Positions 45,290 through 56,499 of a DNA stretch of 64,000 bases are shown here, in pieces (position 1 is the stretch's first letter; each line of letters opens with the position of its first letter). A program made the translations under genes and the position numbers. Origin of the DNA: Diabrotica undecimpunctata (lineage: Eukaryota > Arthropoda > Insecta > Coleoptera > Chrysomelidae); NCBI RefSeq assembly GCF_040954645.1, contig NC_092808.1, forward strand, positions 19,163,383 through 19,227,382, written 5' to 3'. The notes under the pieces were generated by a model, which did no database searches, was not told the DNA's origin, and worked only from the letters and a program-made list of their open reading frames with translations.

Positions 45290-45490
45290 TGTATGAGACT
45301 AGTCACTTAAGAAAAGATAGGCTACTATCAATATTGATCCTACTTCCCACAAAAGACAACGCAAGGAAATGCGAAGTAAACATATTAGTTAGTTTGTTGA
45401 ACCATGGACTTAAAGTATTCCTTACTATCATTCACTCGAGCATATACACCAAGTTAGAAGAACATCTAAAGTGCTCGTGGGCAAAAAAGG
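45290..45490 (+). pseudogene. Short LINE RT fragment
   Basis: Plus-strand SILILLPTKDNARKCEVNIL, then VSLLNHGLKVFLTIIHSSIY and TKLEEHL, the early RT block of the GAA-tailed LINE family. Confidence 0.6.
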
Positions 45491-45789
45491 TTTATGGGAG
45501 ATACTCTCTATAAAGTTCATTAGGCCGAGTCTGACATGGTTTCCCTCTGCAACATTTCTTGGTTCTTGGACGTTTTTCCTCTGATTTTCCACATCCTGAT
45601 TCACTCCGATCCACAATTTATTTGCTGAAAGAACTCGATATTGCCAAATGCCATCGAATGTGCAAGGATTCCAATAATGAGAACAAAGTACTCTATACAA
45701 CGTTTCATAACATCTTTCGAGAATTATTCAATATCTCTTTTGGATTTCCACGACAAGATACGTGCAGTAGTTGAAGTTGAAGTGCAGTA

Positions 45790-46720
45790 GTGACTTATTG
45801 AAGACAGAAAGAAATCTTCACTTAGCAAAAAATGAGAAATTTTTATTCGTTGAAAAAGCTCATTTAAAACTATCACAAAAAAAAGAGGAAGTAGAAGCAA
45901 TAATGATGGAATTCCAAAAAATCTACCGACACCCAACATAACAACGTCTCATGTTTATTACCGACGTTAGCTCAATTTTATTTCGTTCAATATCCATTTT
46001 TGTCAGAATCTACATCTATACGTAAGATAAAAGTGTAGCTCGGAAGAGTGCTGATGACGTTTGTTCTATGATGGAACATTTTTTCTCAGTAATAATAGAA
46101 CTTAAAATCCGACATTTGAACATATTTTGTGACTCTTGTACGGGCCAAAATAAAAATTACACAGTGATATGTTTTTTACACTACATGGTCCTTACAGTAA
46201 ACCGTCTTGAGAGTGCAAAAATTTTATTCCTTAAACGAAAGGCATACTTATTTGGAGTGCGATGTAAATATGAGCCTTATCAACGCAAAATTTTACACCG
46301 AAACAGCAGATGACAGGAGGGACCTCCTAAGAAACTGCAGAATCCAAACGCTCAGCCTTTAAAGTGATCAAGCGTGCAAATTATGTGAACTTTCAAACAT
46401 GGACCAAGTTTGGACGAGACCAATGAGAATCATGAACATTGAAAAAAAAACAAACCAAGATTTATTTTACACAAAGAAAATTATTGTGGATGTTACCTAA
46501 AAGGCGTCATTATTCCGACAAGTTAGAGCAAGAAAAAAGAAAATATAGCTTTGGAATCGAACTTCACGACACTACGTAAATTGTACAAGGGGACGTTGCC
46601 TATGAAAGCTGCGAAATTAAAAGAACTTTTACATCTGTCAGTTCTCAACAAACCCTAGTGCTCAAATTTTCTACAAATCCTTGATTTCGGAAAATAGCTA
46701 AGACGATAATGAGAACAACA
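45790..46720 (+). pseudogene. Relic of an SC(T)GQN-motif protein, probably transposon-derived
   Basis: Plus-strand fragments in several frames: EKAHLKLSQKKEEVEAIMME, FQKIYRHPNITTSHVYYRR, then MMEHFFSVIIELKIRHLNIF with CDSCTGQNKNYTVICFLHYM (46068..46313), and near 46590 LYKGTLPMKAAKLKELLHL. I recall this order (linker, ...NIT..VYY.R.LS..., DDVCSML, CDSCxGQNKN) from many unannotated insect proteins that look mobile. It shares the SCTGQN motif with the minus-strand protein at 52028-53930 but is not a close copy. Confidence 0.55.
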
Positions 46721-46729
46721 TCGAATTTG

Positions 46730-47080
46730 AGAATTTGCCGACGACCTCCCTCCCCATCGATTAAGACAAAAAAGGATCAATGTCAGAACACTGTTAAGAA
46801 AAATATTTTGTTTTATAGTTTGTATTATGTAATAATCGGTTCTTTTGTATTATGGTTATAAATAAATCTTTCGACTATGACTTCTGCAATATAATTTGTT
46901 TATATTTTTAAATCGACCCAAACAATTCGACTTTAAACCTTAAAATCATGATTTTACAGAAATTATAAGAAATGACTATGATCGTTTTTCGCAGTGATCC
47001 TTCAATTAGTTTGATCATTTGTTAATTCTTTTAAGAAGCCATTAATTGATTAATTTTTGGCTTTCCTAATCTCTCTTTTA
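46730..47080. other. AT-rich intronic sequence
   Basis: No recognisable feature. Confidence 0.4.
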
Positions 47081-47084
47081 ATAT

Positions 47085-48350
47085 GCTGTGTAGGATAGGA
47101 TATAAACGATATTCAGCGGATGGCTTGCATAAATATAACAGGTGCCATGAAAACAACACCAAATGCTGCAATGGAGTTGACCATTGGCATCACGCCTCTA
47201 GATATATATGTAAAAGAGGTGGCGCTAGTGACAATGATGCGACTGGATGCGCTACCACTGCTACAGGCAGGCTGCGACTCAATTGAACCAAAGTTTGTCT
47301 TTAACAAACCCTACAAAATTGAAACAAGACAGTATATGGAGACAAACGTGGCAAATGCCTATTGCATATACACCGATGGCTCCAAAATGAAAGAAGGCTC
47401 AGGATGCGGGATATACTCCAGATCACTGAACCTAAGAATAAAGTGGGGTATGGGCAAAAATGCTAGCGTAGTTCAGACAGAACTGACTGGTATCTCCATA
47501 ACCGCAAAAGAGATAACCTAAAGAGGTATAGCAGGGAAAACTATAATGATCTGCACAGATAGCAGACAAGCGCTACTAACCTTGAATAGACCACGTGTCA
47601 TATAAGGTTTAGTAATGGAGTGTCACGAGTCACTAACTCAAGCTTCGGATGGTAATACCATCATCCTGAGGTGGGTTAAAGGACACAATAGGAATAAAAG
47701 CAACCGAATTCCTGACCAATTATCTAGGAAGGCGGCAGGCCTAAGACTCTTAGGACCTCGGAATCTTTTTGGTTGGTCAACTACAACAATCGCGGAAATT
47801 GTCAAATGTCACTCTCATACGCAAACCATAAAAAGATGGGAAGAAGGGCAAGGATGTAAACTTGCCAGGGTAACACTAAGCCACACACTGGGGCTAGCAG
47901 ACACACCTCTATGTATTAAGTGTGAACGAGAAGATGAAACTGTAGAGCATGTCCTATGTGAATGCCCGGAGTTATCGTTAATACGAGAGTACGCGTTCGG
48001 CGAGTCCTGGCCCACACCTGCCCAAATAAGGGAGATGTCTCCTGGTGACTTGTCCACCTTCCTAGAAATGGCAGGATGGACAATGAGCTAAGGGTGACAG
48101 CTCCCTGGGAGGATGCACAATGGGTCAATTGTGGCATAAGTGCTGTGAAACTTAACTCGCCCCCCCTACTCTGCAGATACAGATACAGATGCTGTTTAGC
48201 ATTCTTTAATTTAGTTTTTCCAGATAGCTCTCTTTATGACTGCCAGATCCTTCTAGTGTTCTTTTTTTATACAAGATTTAAAATTACTCAAGGTGGACTT
48301 CAATGTATGAGTTCAGATGAAAAAACCCGTTTCTTAAACTCAAGTTGAAC
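47085..48350 (+). pseudogene. R1/LOA-like LINE 3' part with RNase H
   Basis: Plus-strand, one frame apart from two stops (47519-47521 and 47603-47605): QRMACINITGAMKTTPNAAM, then LTIGITPLDIYVKEVAL, then an RNase H domain (AYCIYTDGSKMKEGSGCGIY, MICTDSRQALLTL, ILRWVKGHNRNKSNRIPDQL), then the Cys/His end (PLCIKCEREDETVEHVLCEC). The protein ends at 48091 and a 3'UTR follows. The RT and endonuclease are missing. Base composition is visibly less AT-rich than its surroundings, which suggests a relatively recent insertion. Confidence 0.8.
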
Positions 48351-50830
48351 AACTTGATTGTTTCTTCTAAATGAGGCTAAAAACTTCAGTGAGCTAGGTA
48401 CAGCTAGAAAAAGATCTTGAACGACTGAGAAAAAACGAAGAAAAGTCGATAAACACACTATTGATGACTCGATTACCGAAATAAGATTATAAACATAACA
48501 AATAATATTATAAAGCTTGTTTTCTTGGTTCTGCAGATAGAAAGCGTTTCAGTGACAATTTTTTTAATAACAAAAGCAAAGCAACATCCACACAACGTAC
48601 GAGGGAAATATGGACTTAAAGGAATAGACTAGAACATTTTCCTTATCTCACTTTGTTCAGACAGAAGATGGAATATTAAGGACTGATTTGTCAGTTTCTG
48701 CAGTATACTTAGAATTACTATGAAACGTGTTGAACTCATTTTGCTTGAAGATTAGATAATCACAAACTGTTTCTCCAAGTAGGGAAAAAGAAGAAAAAGA
48801 GAGAAACGTATTAATATTCGGATCAATGATACTAAGAACCTAATTCGTTAACATCATCGTTAACATCATTAGTTTCATTCACATATTTGAGAATTTTTGA
48901 TACGAATTTAATATATATACTTGGAGAAAACTTACCTATGACTGGAAACAATCCACTAGGAGACACATTAGGTCCAAAATGGACTTTAATATATCAGAAG
49001 TGAAATCCGAACGGATAACAAGTAGCAAATAATCAATTAGTATGAGTTTCATGACTTTTCACATTCTGTTAAAGATAGGAAAAGCTGGTTTTCTCTTAAA
49101 TCAATTATAAAGACTGAAAACATTTCATTAAGGAAGAAAAGTTGAAAGATATTCAATTACGTAGGGATCTTAGAACATCAGCACGTAACGTTATTTTGGC
49201 AGAAAGTCCTACAAATACTGACAATGAAAGCTCCACTTCTGATAATTAAGAAAGCACCAGATCCTGTGTTATGTATCAAAATGTAAGGTACGTCGTAAAT
49301 AAATACTCTATTTGTATGTTTATTGGATTTAATAGTTTATTAAATGAAGTTTATCTGATCTAAATATTTTTTAACCAATTTATTCCCAAAACTTTTTAAC
49401 TCCAGCTTATGTAAAAATGATATTAGTAGCCGTGTTTTATTACTAGTTTCTTTTATTGGCCTGTTGGCCAAAAATAAACATTGGTTTCCGTCGGAAGTAG
49501 CAGGCATGAGTCCTGTCTCGACTTAACTACTTTTATTGAATTAACTTTGATTGATTGTAATGTCTCAAGTTTGATGGACTCGTACTTAGATATGCAACAA
49601 TCATCAACAAGTGGCCTGATTATCATTAAATTTCCCTTACATTTACTTTCGTTTTCTTTTTCTTTTATATTAAATGCAGAGGAATTATTAATTGTAAGCA
49701 CTTGTTCGTTGCTGTTGTTACGGTTTGTCTATGTTTTTTATCATCGATAAAATGAACAAAGTGGCATAAAAATGTTTTTTTTAGTCTATGGTATCGTCAA
49801 ATAGGCGAGCACCCCTAAAAAGATGCATAAAAATGCCAAATAACCGCTTGAAAATGACAACTGATTCAAAAAGAAATAGATTTTGTATGTAATTTGAAAC
49901 AAAAAATCTAAATTATATTTTGGTACCAATGGCAGATAATTCGTTATTAACAATTTATTCCTAAATGAAAAAAAGTAAAAATAGGCGTTGCAAATCCTTC
50001 TTTTAGGTAAATTTGGTAAAATAAATACTTTTTAGTCTTTAGCATTTTTTTAAGACTTCCTATTCGAGTTATGGGTGATTTGGGGGTGAAGAGATGCCAA
50101 AAATGTGATTCAAAAGATCATATCTTAGCTTCGACTGAAGTAATCGTGACGTACAACCTCGCAAAAATTTTTATTAAGATATATATATTTTTAACTTAAT
50201 TTTCTTTATATCTATAGTCAATTATAGTCAACTTATAGTCAATTTTCCATTCAGTTAGCGACTTTAAACCGTTTTTCACATGTAACTAGATGAGCAAATA
50301 CAAAGTTCACAACATTTGAAACCTTGAGATGACTAAGAGCAAATTTCTTCATCATTCATCTTCTTCACACTTCATCGTCAATTTAGCTACTTAATTATCA
50401 AGAGAATATATATATTGTGGTTAGGCAGTAATCCAATTTGTCGTGATCTTCACGACAACCTATAAAGCTTGAACATTAGAAGAAAAAATCTTATGATCGT
50501 AGAAAACACACGAAAGAGAAAATATTCTTCAATCATTGGATGAGGACGCAGGTGGAAGAGGCATATATCATTCATATTTAATTTGAAACCAAACAATATG
50601 AAATGTAAAGAGATGTGTAGAGTTGCATCATTATATATATATATAATAAACTGTCACGGTATATGTAAAATTAAATTAAATATTATTGTGTGCTATTATT
50701 AACGCTTGGAATAATAATATTAATTTAGAAGGCATAAGGAATAATAAAAAGAAAAACTAAAAGTAGCAGCGATCTTAAACTCAACTAATTTAAAAGTAAT
50801 GACTTCTAAATATCTCCTTTATACATAATA
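48351..50830. other. Intronic sequence, no gene
   Basis: AT-rich. A short frame near 49140-49248 (DIQLRRDLRTSARNVILAES) is not recognised and unsupported. A TATATATATATA run lies near 50635. Confidence 0.35.
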
Positions 50831-50849
50831 TATGTACTTCAATTCATCA

Positions 50850-51320
50850 TCCCCCTGCGACGCAGGACATCGTATAAACTGTATTTATTCTCATATTAGG
50901 CACACATCTACAGAGCAAATATTTGAATTTCTGCTAGGCGTATATACGCTTTTTTATTCCAATAATTTTCATCTCTTCTCTTCAAGTTCTTCGACTAAAT
51001 CCATAGAGGCGCATAAAAGGGACCAAGGGTAAATCTGAAAGGTTTTATATTCCTCCTGCTGCAGACCCTCTTGAAAACACACGTTATCTCAAGTGGGCCA
51101 CGGCGAGGCCCCCATAATATTTCGCCCCCATGCACTGTATACACCAGCTACGCGTTTTTGTCTACCTTTCTCTTTCTGATCTGTGTTACGCGAACTGTCG
51201 GGATAGAACCAGAGCCGGGTTCAGCTACTTATTCATAAATTAATTGGTCATTAGATTCGCATTTATGACATTAAAGACTAATTATATTATCTTTAAACAG
51301 TATCTACAAACACAGAAAAG
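50850..51320. promoter_or_regulatory. Candidate conserved noncoding / enhancer region in the scro intron
   Basis: It is less AT-rich than the surroundings, has no reading frame or repeat signature, and lies about 4.3 kb upstream of the last exon. It contains ATCTCAAGTGGGCCAC (the TCAAGTGG core at 51089..51096 fits the NK2-class homeodomain site) and, at 51230-51290, a cluster of TAAT/ATTA motifs. This is an inference from composition and motifs only; one such 8-mer is expected by chance in a window this size. Confidence 0.3.
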
Positions 51321-51623
51321 TATAATGAAACAACGTTAATTGAATAAAATTATAATTAATCTCGTTCGCCGATTTAAAGTTTAAAATACAATTTTCTTTC
51401 CTATTTGCTCGCCTGAAACTCATCGTAATAGTGTCCCGGAATCACAGTACTGTTCATCTTATTATATTAATTAGTATATTAATAGCGGATTAATAAAAAG
51501 TCGGAGACATATCATCTACAAATGAGGCGGTAAAAGGAAAAGTGGTGTAAGTCATCTGAGCATCATTTTGAGATAAAAAAGGTTTTATTAGAAATATTGT
51601 AATTAAATCTACGTAACATTTAT

Positions 51624-51815
51624 ATGATGAAGACATATATATTTAATAAAAAGACAAACGCAGCAGCAGAGGACGACCACCAACACGCTGGATGGACGAC
51701 AATTAGACGAATATCCAAGAAATGGCAACAAGAAGCACAGAACCGTGAAGAGTGGCGAAAAATGGGAGAGACCTATGTCCAGCAGTGGACAGAAGAGGTT
51801 GCATGATGATGAACG
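51624..51815 (+). pseudogene. RTE-clade LINE 3' tip inside the transposon
   Basis: Plus-strand RRISKKWQQEAQNREEWRKM, then GETYVQQWTEEVA and stop, followed by TGATGATGAA. This is the C-terminus and TGA-type tail of an RTE element, inserted about 100 bases inside the left terminus. Confidence 0.7.
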
Positions 51816-52027
51816 TTTATAAACATGCTTGTGGTATTTTTTTAGTTATTAAGAACATATGTAACTCTACTAACATATTTGTACAAACAAAACTATGTTA
51901 AGTGTAGTTTTTAAGGGGTGAAATGACTTACACCACTTTTCCTTTAAGAGTTTAAAGAGAATGTACAGAAAGCAGAACATGTTTATTGTTTTTACATTAG
52001 AAAATCAAAAATAAATTCACTACTTTA

Positions 52028-53930
52028 TTAGTCATTATTTTCGTCTACATCAGGACGTGGTCCAGCTTCGTCATTGACTTTATCAGATGATATAAAATTT
52101 CTAAAATAAGAATGGTGGACTGGAGGAATGTAGTGTAGTAAATCACACATATCCCGTTTTTTGGCTGGTATGACTGGTCGAGGTGCTGTGTACAAGCAAT
52201 CCAGTTGAAGATTTTTCAACAATGTTGGTCTTCCCTTCTGCTTGCTTCGAAGGATATTAATTAGTGAAAAGTAAAAATCTTCATTTAGTGTTTCTTTATG
52301 GAACAGTAAAAATGGCTCATCTTTTGTTACTCAAACCCACTGCATTTTTAACCATGACATGACCTTTAAAGTCTTCTCTAAGCATTTGTGTGAAAATGAA
52401 AGCTTTTTCTTTCTACACCGAACTATGACTGCAAACCAATCTTCAGGCACATAAATCTGTTTACCTTTAGAGTGTCTGAGTCTTTTGGTAAGTAAGAGTG
52501 TCTGCTTACCATAAACTTGTGATCAAATATTACGATACTATTATTTTCACTTTGAACTAACTGTAACAAGGCCAAGGTAAAATTCCAGTTTCCATTTTGG
52601 CCGGTGCAGCTATCACTGTACAATACAACATGTTTTGAATTTGCTGCACGTAATTCTATGTACTTTGTGACACAGGCACTGATTTCCTGAAATCCTCTCG
52701 AAGCTGTTAATTCATCTCATCCATACATGTAGCCTAAGCCAGATGATAGCTCAAGGCAGCCCAAGTTGTAAATGTACATATTACGTTTATAGTATGCTAT
52801 AGATCTGGTTAGTTTTGAGAAAGCTAGGGCTTTCTCTCTAGGCCAAAAGTGAATGCATAGTAAGAATCATCAGTCTCGGCCTTTTCTGTATCATTTTTCA
52901 TAGAAGTATGTGCAAGCTCAGCTTTTCTAAAATGAAATTGGTACTCTACTTCAATCTGTCTAATCTCTTTATCATCTGTTATTGCAGCTTTTTTTAATTT
53001 GTAAGCGTCACACAGAGCACGTTTCTTTTTGTGGTACACGAAAATGAAGGTTGTACTCATTATTGAATGTACGGCGATAAATATCACAGGAAACGGACAT
53101 TTCATATGTTCTTCAGATATTTTATTTGTTGGTATACCATGGCCTCGATTATCTGAACCAGGTCGTTTCCCTTGTTTTATTTTATTAATGGCCCGTGTCA
53201 TTCGTCCATCAGATGTCTAAAAGGTTCCAAGAAAGTACTTTTTACATATTTTCGTGGTTTCGCCTTGGTTATGAATGAAATATTGGTTAGACACTGTCTT
53301 ACCAGGTCGTGACTGATCCCTAGGACGTTTTGCTTCAGGTTTCTTTTGTTTGATCAAACCACAAATAAAAGCATTTTGTGCTGCAAATGATTTCAATTTC
53401 CAGAATGATTCAAATGTTTTTTTTTCTATCTTCACATTATATCTTTTCAAAACATTTTTTATTGCAAAAACAGTTGTTGTTTGAAAAAGTTTTACCTGGC
53501 ACTACTTTTCCTTTTGTTGTCTTATACTCACAACCGGAGTTGCGAAGTCACTTTCTTTTTTATTTTCATGCCTCTCTCGTTTTTGTGCTATCTTGGGTTG
53601 TTGAACGTCTACTTCTTCTCTATTACTTTTCCTTTCGTGGTTTTGAGACGTTTTCTTCAAATTCCTCGTTTGATTCACAGTCTAAAACAAACCAATTTTA
53701 TTAAAATAACACTCACAAACTTTATCTATTTATAGGAGTTTATTCATTGTTAGTGTAGAGAATTTAACATTTTGAGGTTAGTTTCGATTTTATACAAACA
53801 AATATAATACACAAGTTTAAGTTACCAGTACTTTCTTGTTGAGAATCAGAAGGTACCCACTCATCTCCTGAGTAAGCCAAAATACTAAGCTCATCACTCA
53901 CATTACTTAAACTGTCGTCATCCATTGTAT
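52028..53930 (-). pseudogene. SCTGQN-motif protein of the 2.67-kb transposon (candidate transposase)
   Basis: Minus-strand order: an acidic start near 53925 (DDDSLSNVSDELSILAYSGD), a Lys-rich segment, FESFWKLKSFAAQNAFICGL (53217..53450), KRPRDQSRPGKTVSNQYFIH, CKKYFLGTFQTSDGRMTRAI, RGHGIPTNKISEEHMK, then LCDAYKLKKAAITDDKE, YSDSCTGQNGNWNFTLALLQ (52423..52623), and the C-terminus RDMCDLLHYIPPVHHSYFRN to DVDENND at 52028. Several frameshifts and stops interrupt it. In this kind of protein the Asp of SDSC and neighbours could be catalytic, but that is inference. I recall such proteins as common, mostly unnamed (DUF-type) entries in arthropods. Confidence 0.6.
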
Positions 53931-54199
53931 TGAAAAATCACAACCGCAAAATACTATATAACTGCCTCTGGAATGAAGGAATAGTGGTGTAAGTCTGACT
54001 TTGCACCACTATTCTCCCTACTACTACAGAGATTTTTTTTGACTATCAAGTTTGTGCTGCTATCTGTGAGCAAATAGAAGAGGTATGACTTACACCACTG
54101 TTGCTTCTGATAGATTTGAATATGGAGAATTTGAATATGCACTTTTCTCTATTGTATAAAAAAAGTGACTTACACCACATTTCTTTTCACCGCCTCAAT

Positions 54200-54750
54200 T
54201 ATATTGTACACAATACATATGCAACACACAATACACTTACATATAATACATAAACATACATTACACAAACGCATAATATAAAAAACACACAAAACAGTCA
54301 GTATTTGATATCCCGAGAGTACAAACACCACCCTCAGATTTCTTTCAACTAAAAGCACGGCAATGTCTAGGAGATAGAGGCAAAGTAATTCAACCTTCAT
54401 TTAAAAAAAAACATAACCTACCAACAACTTGTTGGTTATATTTAAGAACGCTTTCCATAGTGGAAATGGAAAAGTCAAACAGTAGTTAAAAATGTAATTT
54501 TCATTGCAATAAATTGAGACTTAATCCCATATAAACATTATATTTAACGAAGGAATTTAGATCTTAATTCAAAAATAGAAAAAGCTATACACCAGGTAAA
54601 ATAAAATGAATTAGTTATTTTCAACCTAATTCGGATGGAACTAATATTAAATAAATCCATAAAAGCGACCAGATAACTGAAAGTTGGTTAGAATATTTCT
54701 TTATAACAATGCCAAAAACAATGCAGTCAAATGTAGCGACTTCAAATTGA
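54200..54750. other. AT-rich intronic sequence
   Basis: No recognisable feature. Confidence 0.4.
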
Positions 54751-54754
54751 GAAG

Positions 54755-55310
54755 ATTAACGAGTATGGAAACATACCAACAGCTTTTAAAAAGAGCAAAC
54801 TAATTGATATATTAAAACCCAATACACCCCACGATAAAGTTGAAAGCTATCGTCCCATAGCACTTGTCAGCTGCTTTATGAACTGTTAGAACTACTTATC
54901 TTAAGCAGAATAGGCCCACAAATTTTTGAAAATATCACACTCGAACAAGAAGGTTTCATAGCTAATCGAAGCTGTGCAGACCAGGTCCTAGGTCTAACTA
55001 CACATATAGAAGCGGGTTCCAACAGGAACAAAAGACGGCTGTAGTTTTTGTGGATCTGACATGCCTACGATACAGTATGGAAGAAAGGACTCCTATATAA
55101 GCTGACCAAACTTATTTTATGCCAAAGAACATTAAAACGAATAAACAACAAGCTCTCTGATTGATACTTCCAGGTAATTCCCGGTAATAGCATAAGCAAA
55201 CAGAAGAAATTAAATAATGGACTATCCCAATAGCAGCCCTTTTTTCGATGCTTTTAAAGACAATTTTACTACTGCTAAACCGTGAACGTGTAAGTGGACA
55301 ACTCCCGTTA
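54755..55310 (+). pseudogene. Jockey-like LINE RT relic
   Basis: Plus-strand RT in broken frames: INEYGNIPTAFKKSKLIDIL, KPNTPHDKVESYRPIALVSC, LSRIGPQIFENITLEQEGFI, ANRSCADQVLGLTTHIEAG and VVFVDLTCAYDTVWKKGLLY. Many lesions; it ends before the YADD core. It is 250 bases upstream of the last scro exon. Confidence 0.68.
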
Positions 55311-55564
55311 CTGTTTTTTACATCTTAACACAATCGATTCACCTTCCGTATTTTTTTCAGTTCTTAGATATTGACAACATCTTTTGTTATGCAAATTACA
55401 ATTTAGATTTTCTAAAATCGTCCACTATAAACTTTATTCATCCTCTTATTTTCTTATTGCTTCTTTAGAGATATTAATAATTTATTGTAAATTTACATAT
55501 CTCTACAATAAAATAAAACCGAATTGTATTTTATATGTATATAAGTATTTTTCTTTTGTTATAG

Positions 55565-55831
55565 TCTTCAAGTTCACCACGACGAGTAGCAGTTCCAGTT
55601 CTAGTCAAAGATGGCAAACCATGTTCAGGTGGTGGTAATAACACGAATCAGACAGCCACCTCGAGCGCCTCATCTGACACATCGCGAACGCAACAATCAC
55701 CTGCGTGCCAACCGCCCCAACAACAGACGCAGTGTATGGCTAACAGCGGGCTTGCAATGGCCTATCGGCAGCAGGGGAATTACCAGCAGCAATGCGCAGG
55801 CTACCTGCCACTACAGACGCGGGCTTGGTAG
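55565..55831 (+). CDS. scro: scarecrow last coding exon: NK2-specific domain and C-terminus
   Basis: The acceptor is TTCTTTTGTTATAG; the frame follows in phase 0 from the homeobox exon. The 88 codons start SSSSPRRVAVPVLVKDGKPC, the NK2-specific domain found after the homeodomain in NK2 proteins. Then come a Ser/Thr/Asn-rich stretch, a Gln-rich stretch (CQPPQQQTQC), and AMAYRQQGNYQQQCAGY followed by LPLQTRAW and TAG (55829-55831). The end resembles that of Nkx2-1 proteins. Codons here are markedly GC-richer than the flanks. No canonical AATAAA was seen in the 310 bases between the stop and the LINE insertion, so the native poly(A) site may be weak, non-canonical or beyond the LINE. Confidence 0.94.
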   Translation, partial: SSSSPRRVAVPVLVKDGKPCSGGGNNTNQTATSSASSDTSRTQQSPACQPPQQQTQCMANSGLAMAYRQQGNYQQQCAGYLPLQTRAW

Positions 55832-56137
55832 TACGAAATGGAAAATTTTTGCTATGAACAATACGGATTGGTGTACTGCGGAGATGTGTAAAGTTAGAAT
55901 TTATATGTGCAGTAAGATTTCCTTTACATTGTATATTTTTTATTAGTTTTTTAAAAGTTTCATACATATATTGCAAAACTATTTTAATTAGCTATTATAA
56001 TTTTGAAAAAAGTTTATAGTAATTTTTGATGGGCGTAATGAATGTTTGCAAGATATAATATTTTAAATTCGTTTTTATTATCAAAAAAGTAAAGAATCAA
56101 GTACAAGTTAATCAGAGATTGTAGTCAAGTACATAGT

Positions 56138-56143
<6 letters not shown>
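55832..56143 (+). other. scro: scro 3' untranslated region up to the LINE insertion
   Basis: AT-rich with no open frame. It ends in the left TSD copy CATAGTTATTTT (56132..56143) and then the LINE poly(T). Confidence 0.55.
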
Positions 56144-56174
<31 letters not shown>

Positions 56175-56499
56175 TGGCATTGACTTTCGTCATTCAGCCA
56201 GTCTCGAAAGGTTATAATATACTCCTTAAAAAAGTATAGACAGATGAGTACAGATTATTTCTCTCAGACAAATGCACAGCGATATCCCTAAAACGAAATA
56301 GACGAATAATTAATAGAAGAAGACGTCGAAGGAAAATACAAGGACACTCGCTTCTCGTCTAGGGGTCCGTCAAGACATTTATTTTAACAGACAAACAATA
56401 CTGGACCACGGATAAGGTATTGTTACATATAGGATAAACAAAGGGTACAAGTCTAATCCTATACACGCTCATGAAAATTTTCATGAACGAGTACCAGAT

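Larger units (their letters stand above)
51524..54196 (-). mobile_element. Complete DNA transposon with 31-bp inverted ends, superfamily uncertain
   Basis: The left end begins GAGGCGGTAAAAGGAAAAGT and continues GGTGTAAGTCA. The right end is its reverse complement with 3 mismatches in 31. AAT flanks both ends (51521-51523 and 54197-54199); the fourth base out differs. Further copies of GTGGTGTAAGTC lie inside: inverted near 51925, direct near 53983, inverted near 54088. The minus strand carries one decayed gene for an SCTGQN-motif protein. A 190-bp RTE tip sits inside the left end. I could not match it with certainty to a named superfamily; Sola2-like is one possibility. Confidence 0.75.
25231..55564 (+). 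other. scro: scro intron of 30,334 bp
   Basis: It runs from the GTATGC donor after the homeobox exon to the TTTTGTTATAG acceptor before the last exon, with phase-0 joining. It holds at least a dozen transposon relics, one complete DNA transposon, and some unique sequence that may be regulatory. Long introns are known for this gene in other insects. Confidence 0.85.

Noticed and set aside
49140..49248. Frame with DIQLRRDLRTSARNVILAES before a stop
   Set aside because: Looks protein-like but is only about 35 codons and I cannot place it in any family.
56144..56175. Long T run considered as a terminator or microsatellite
   Set aside because: It is the poly(A) tail of the minus-strand LINE, as shown by the flanking duplication.
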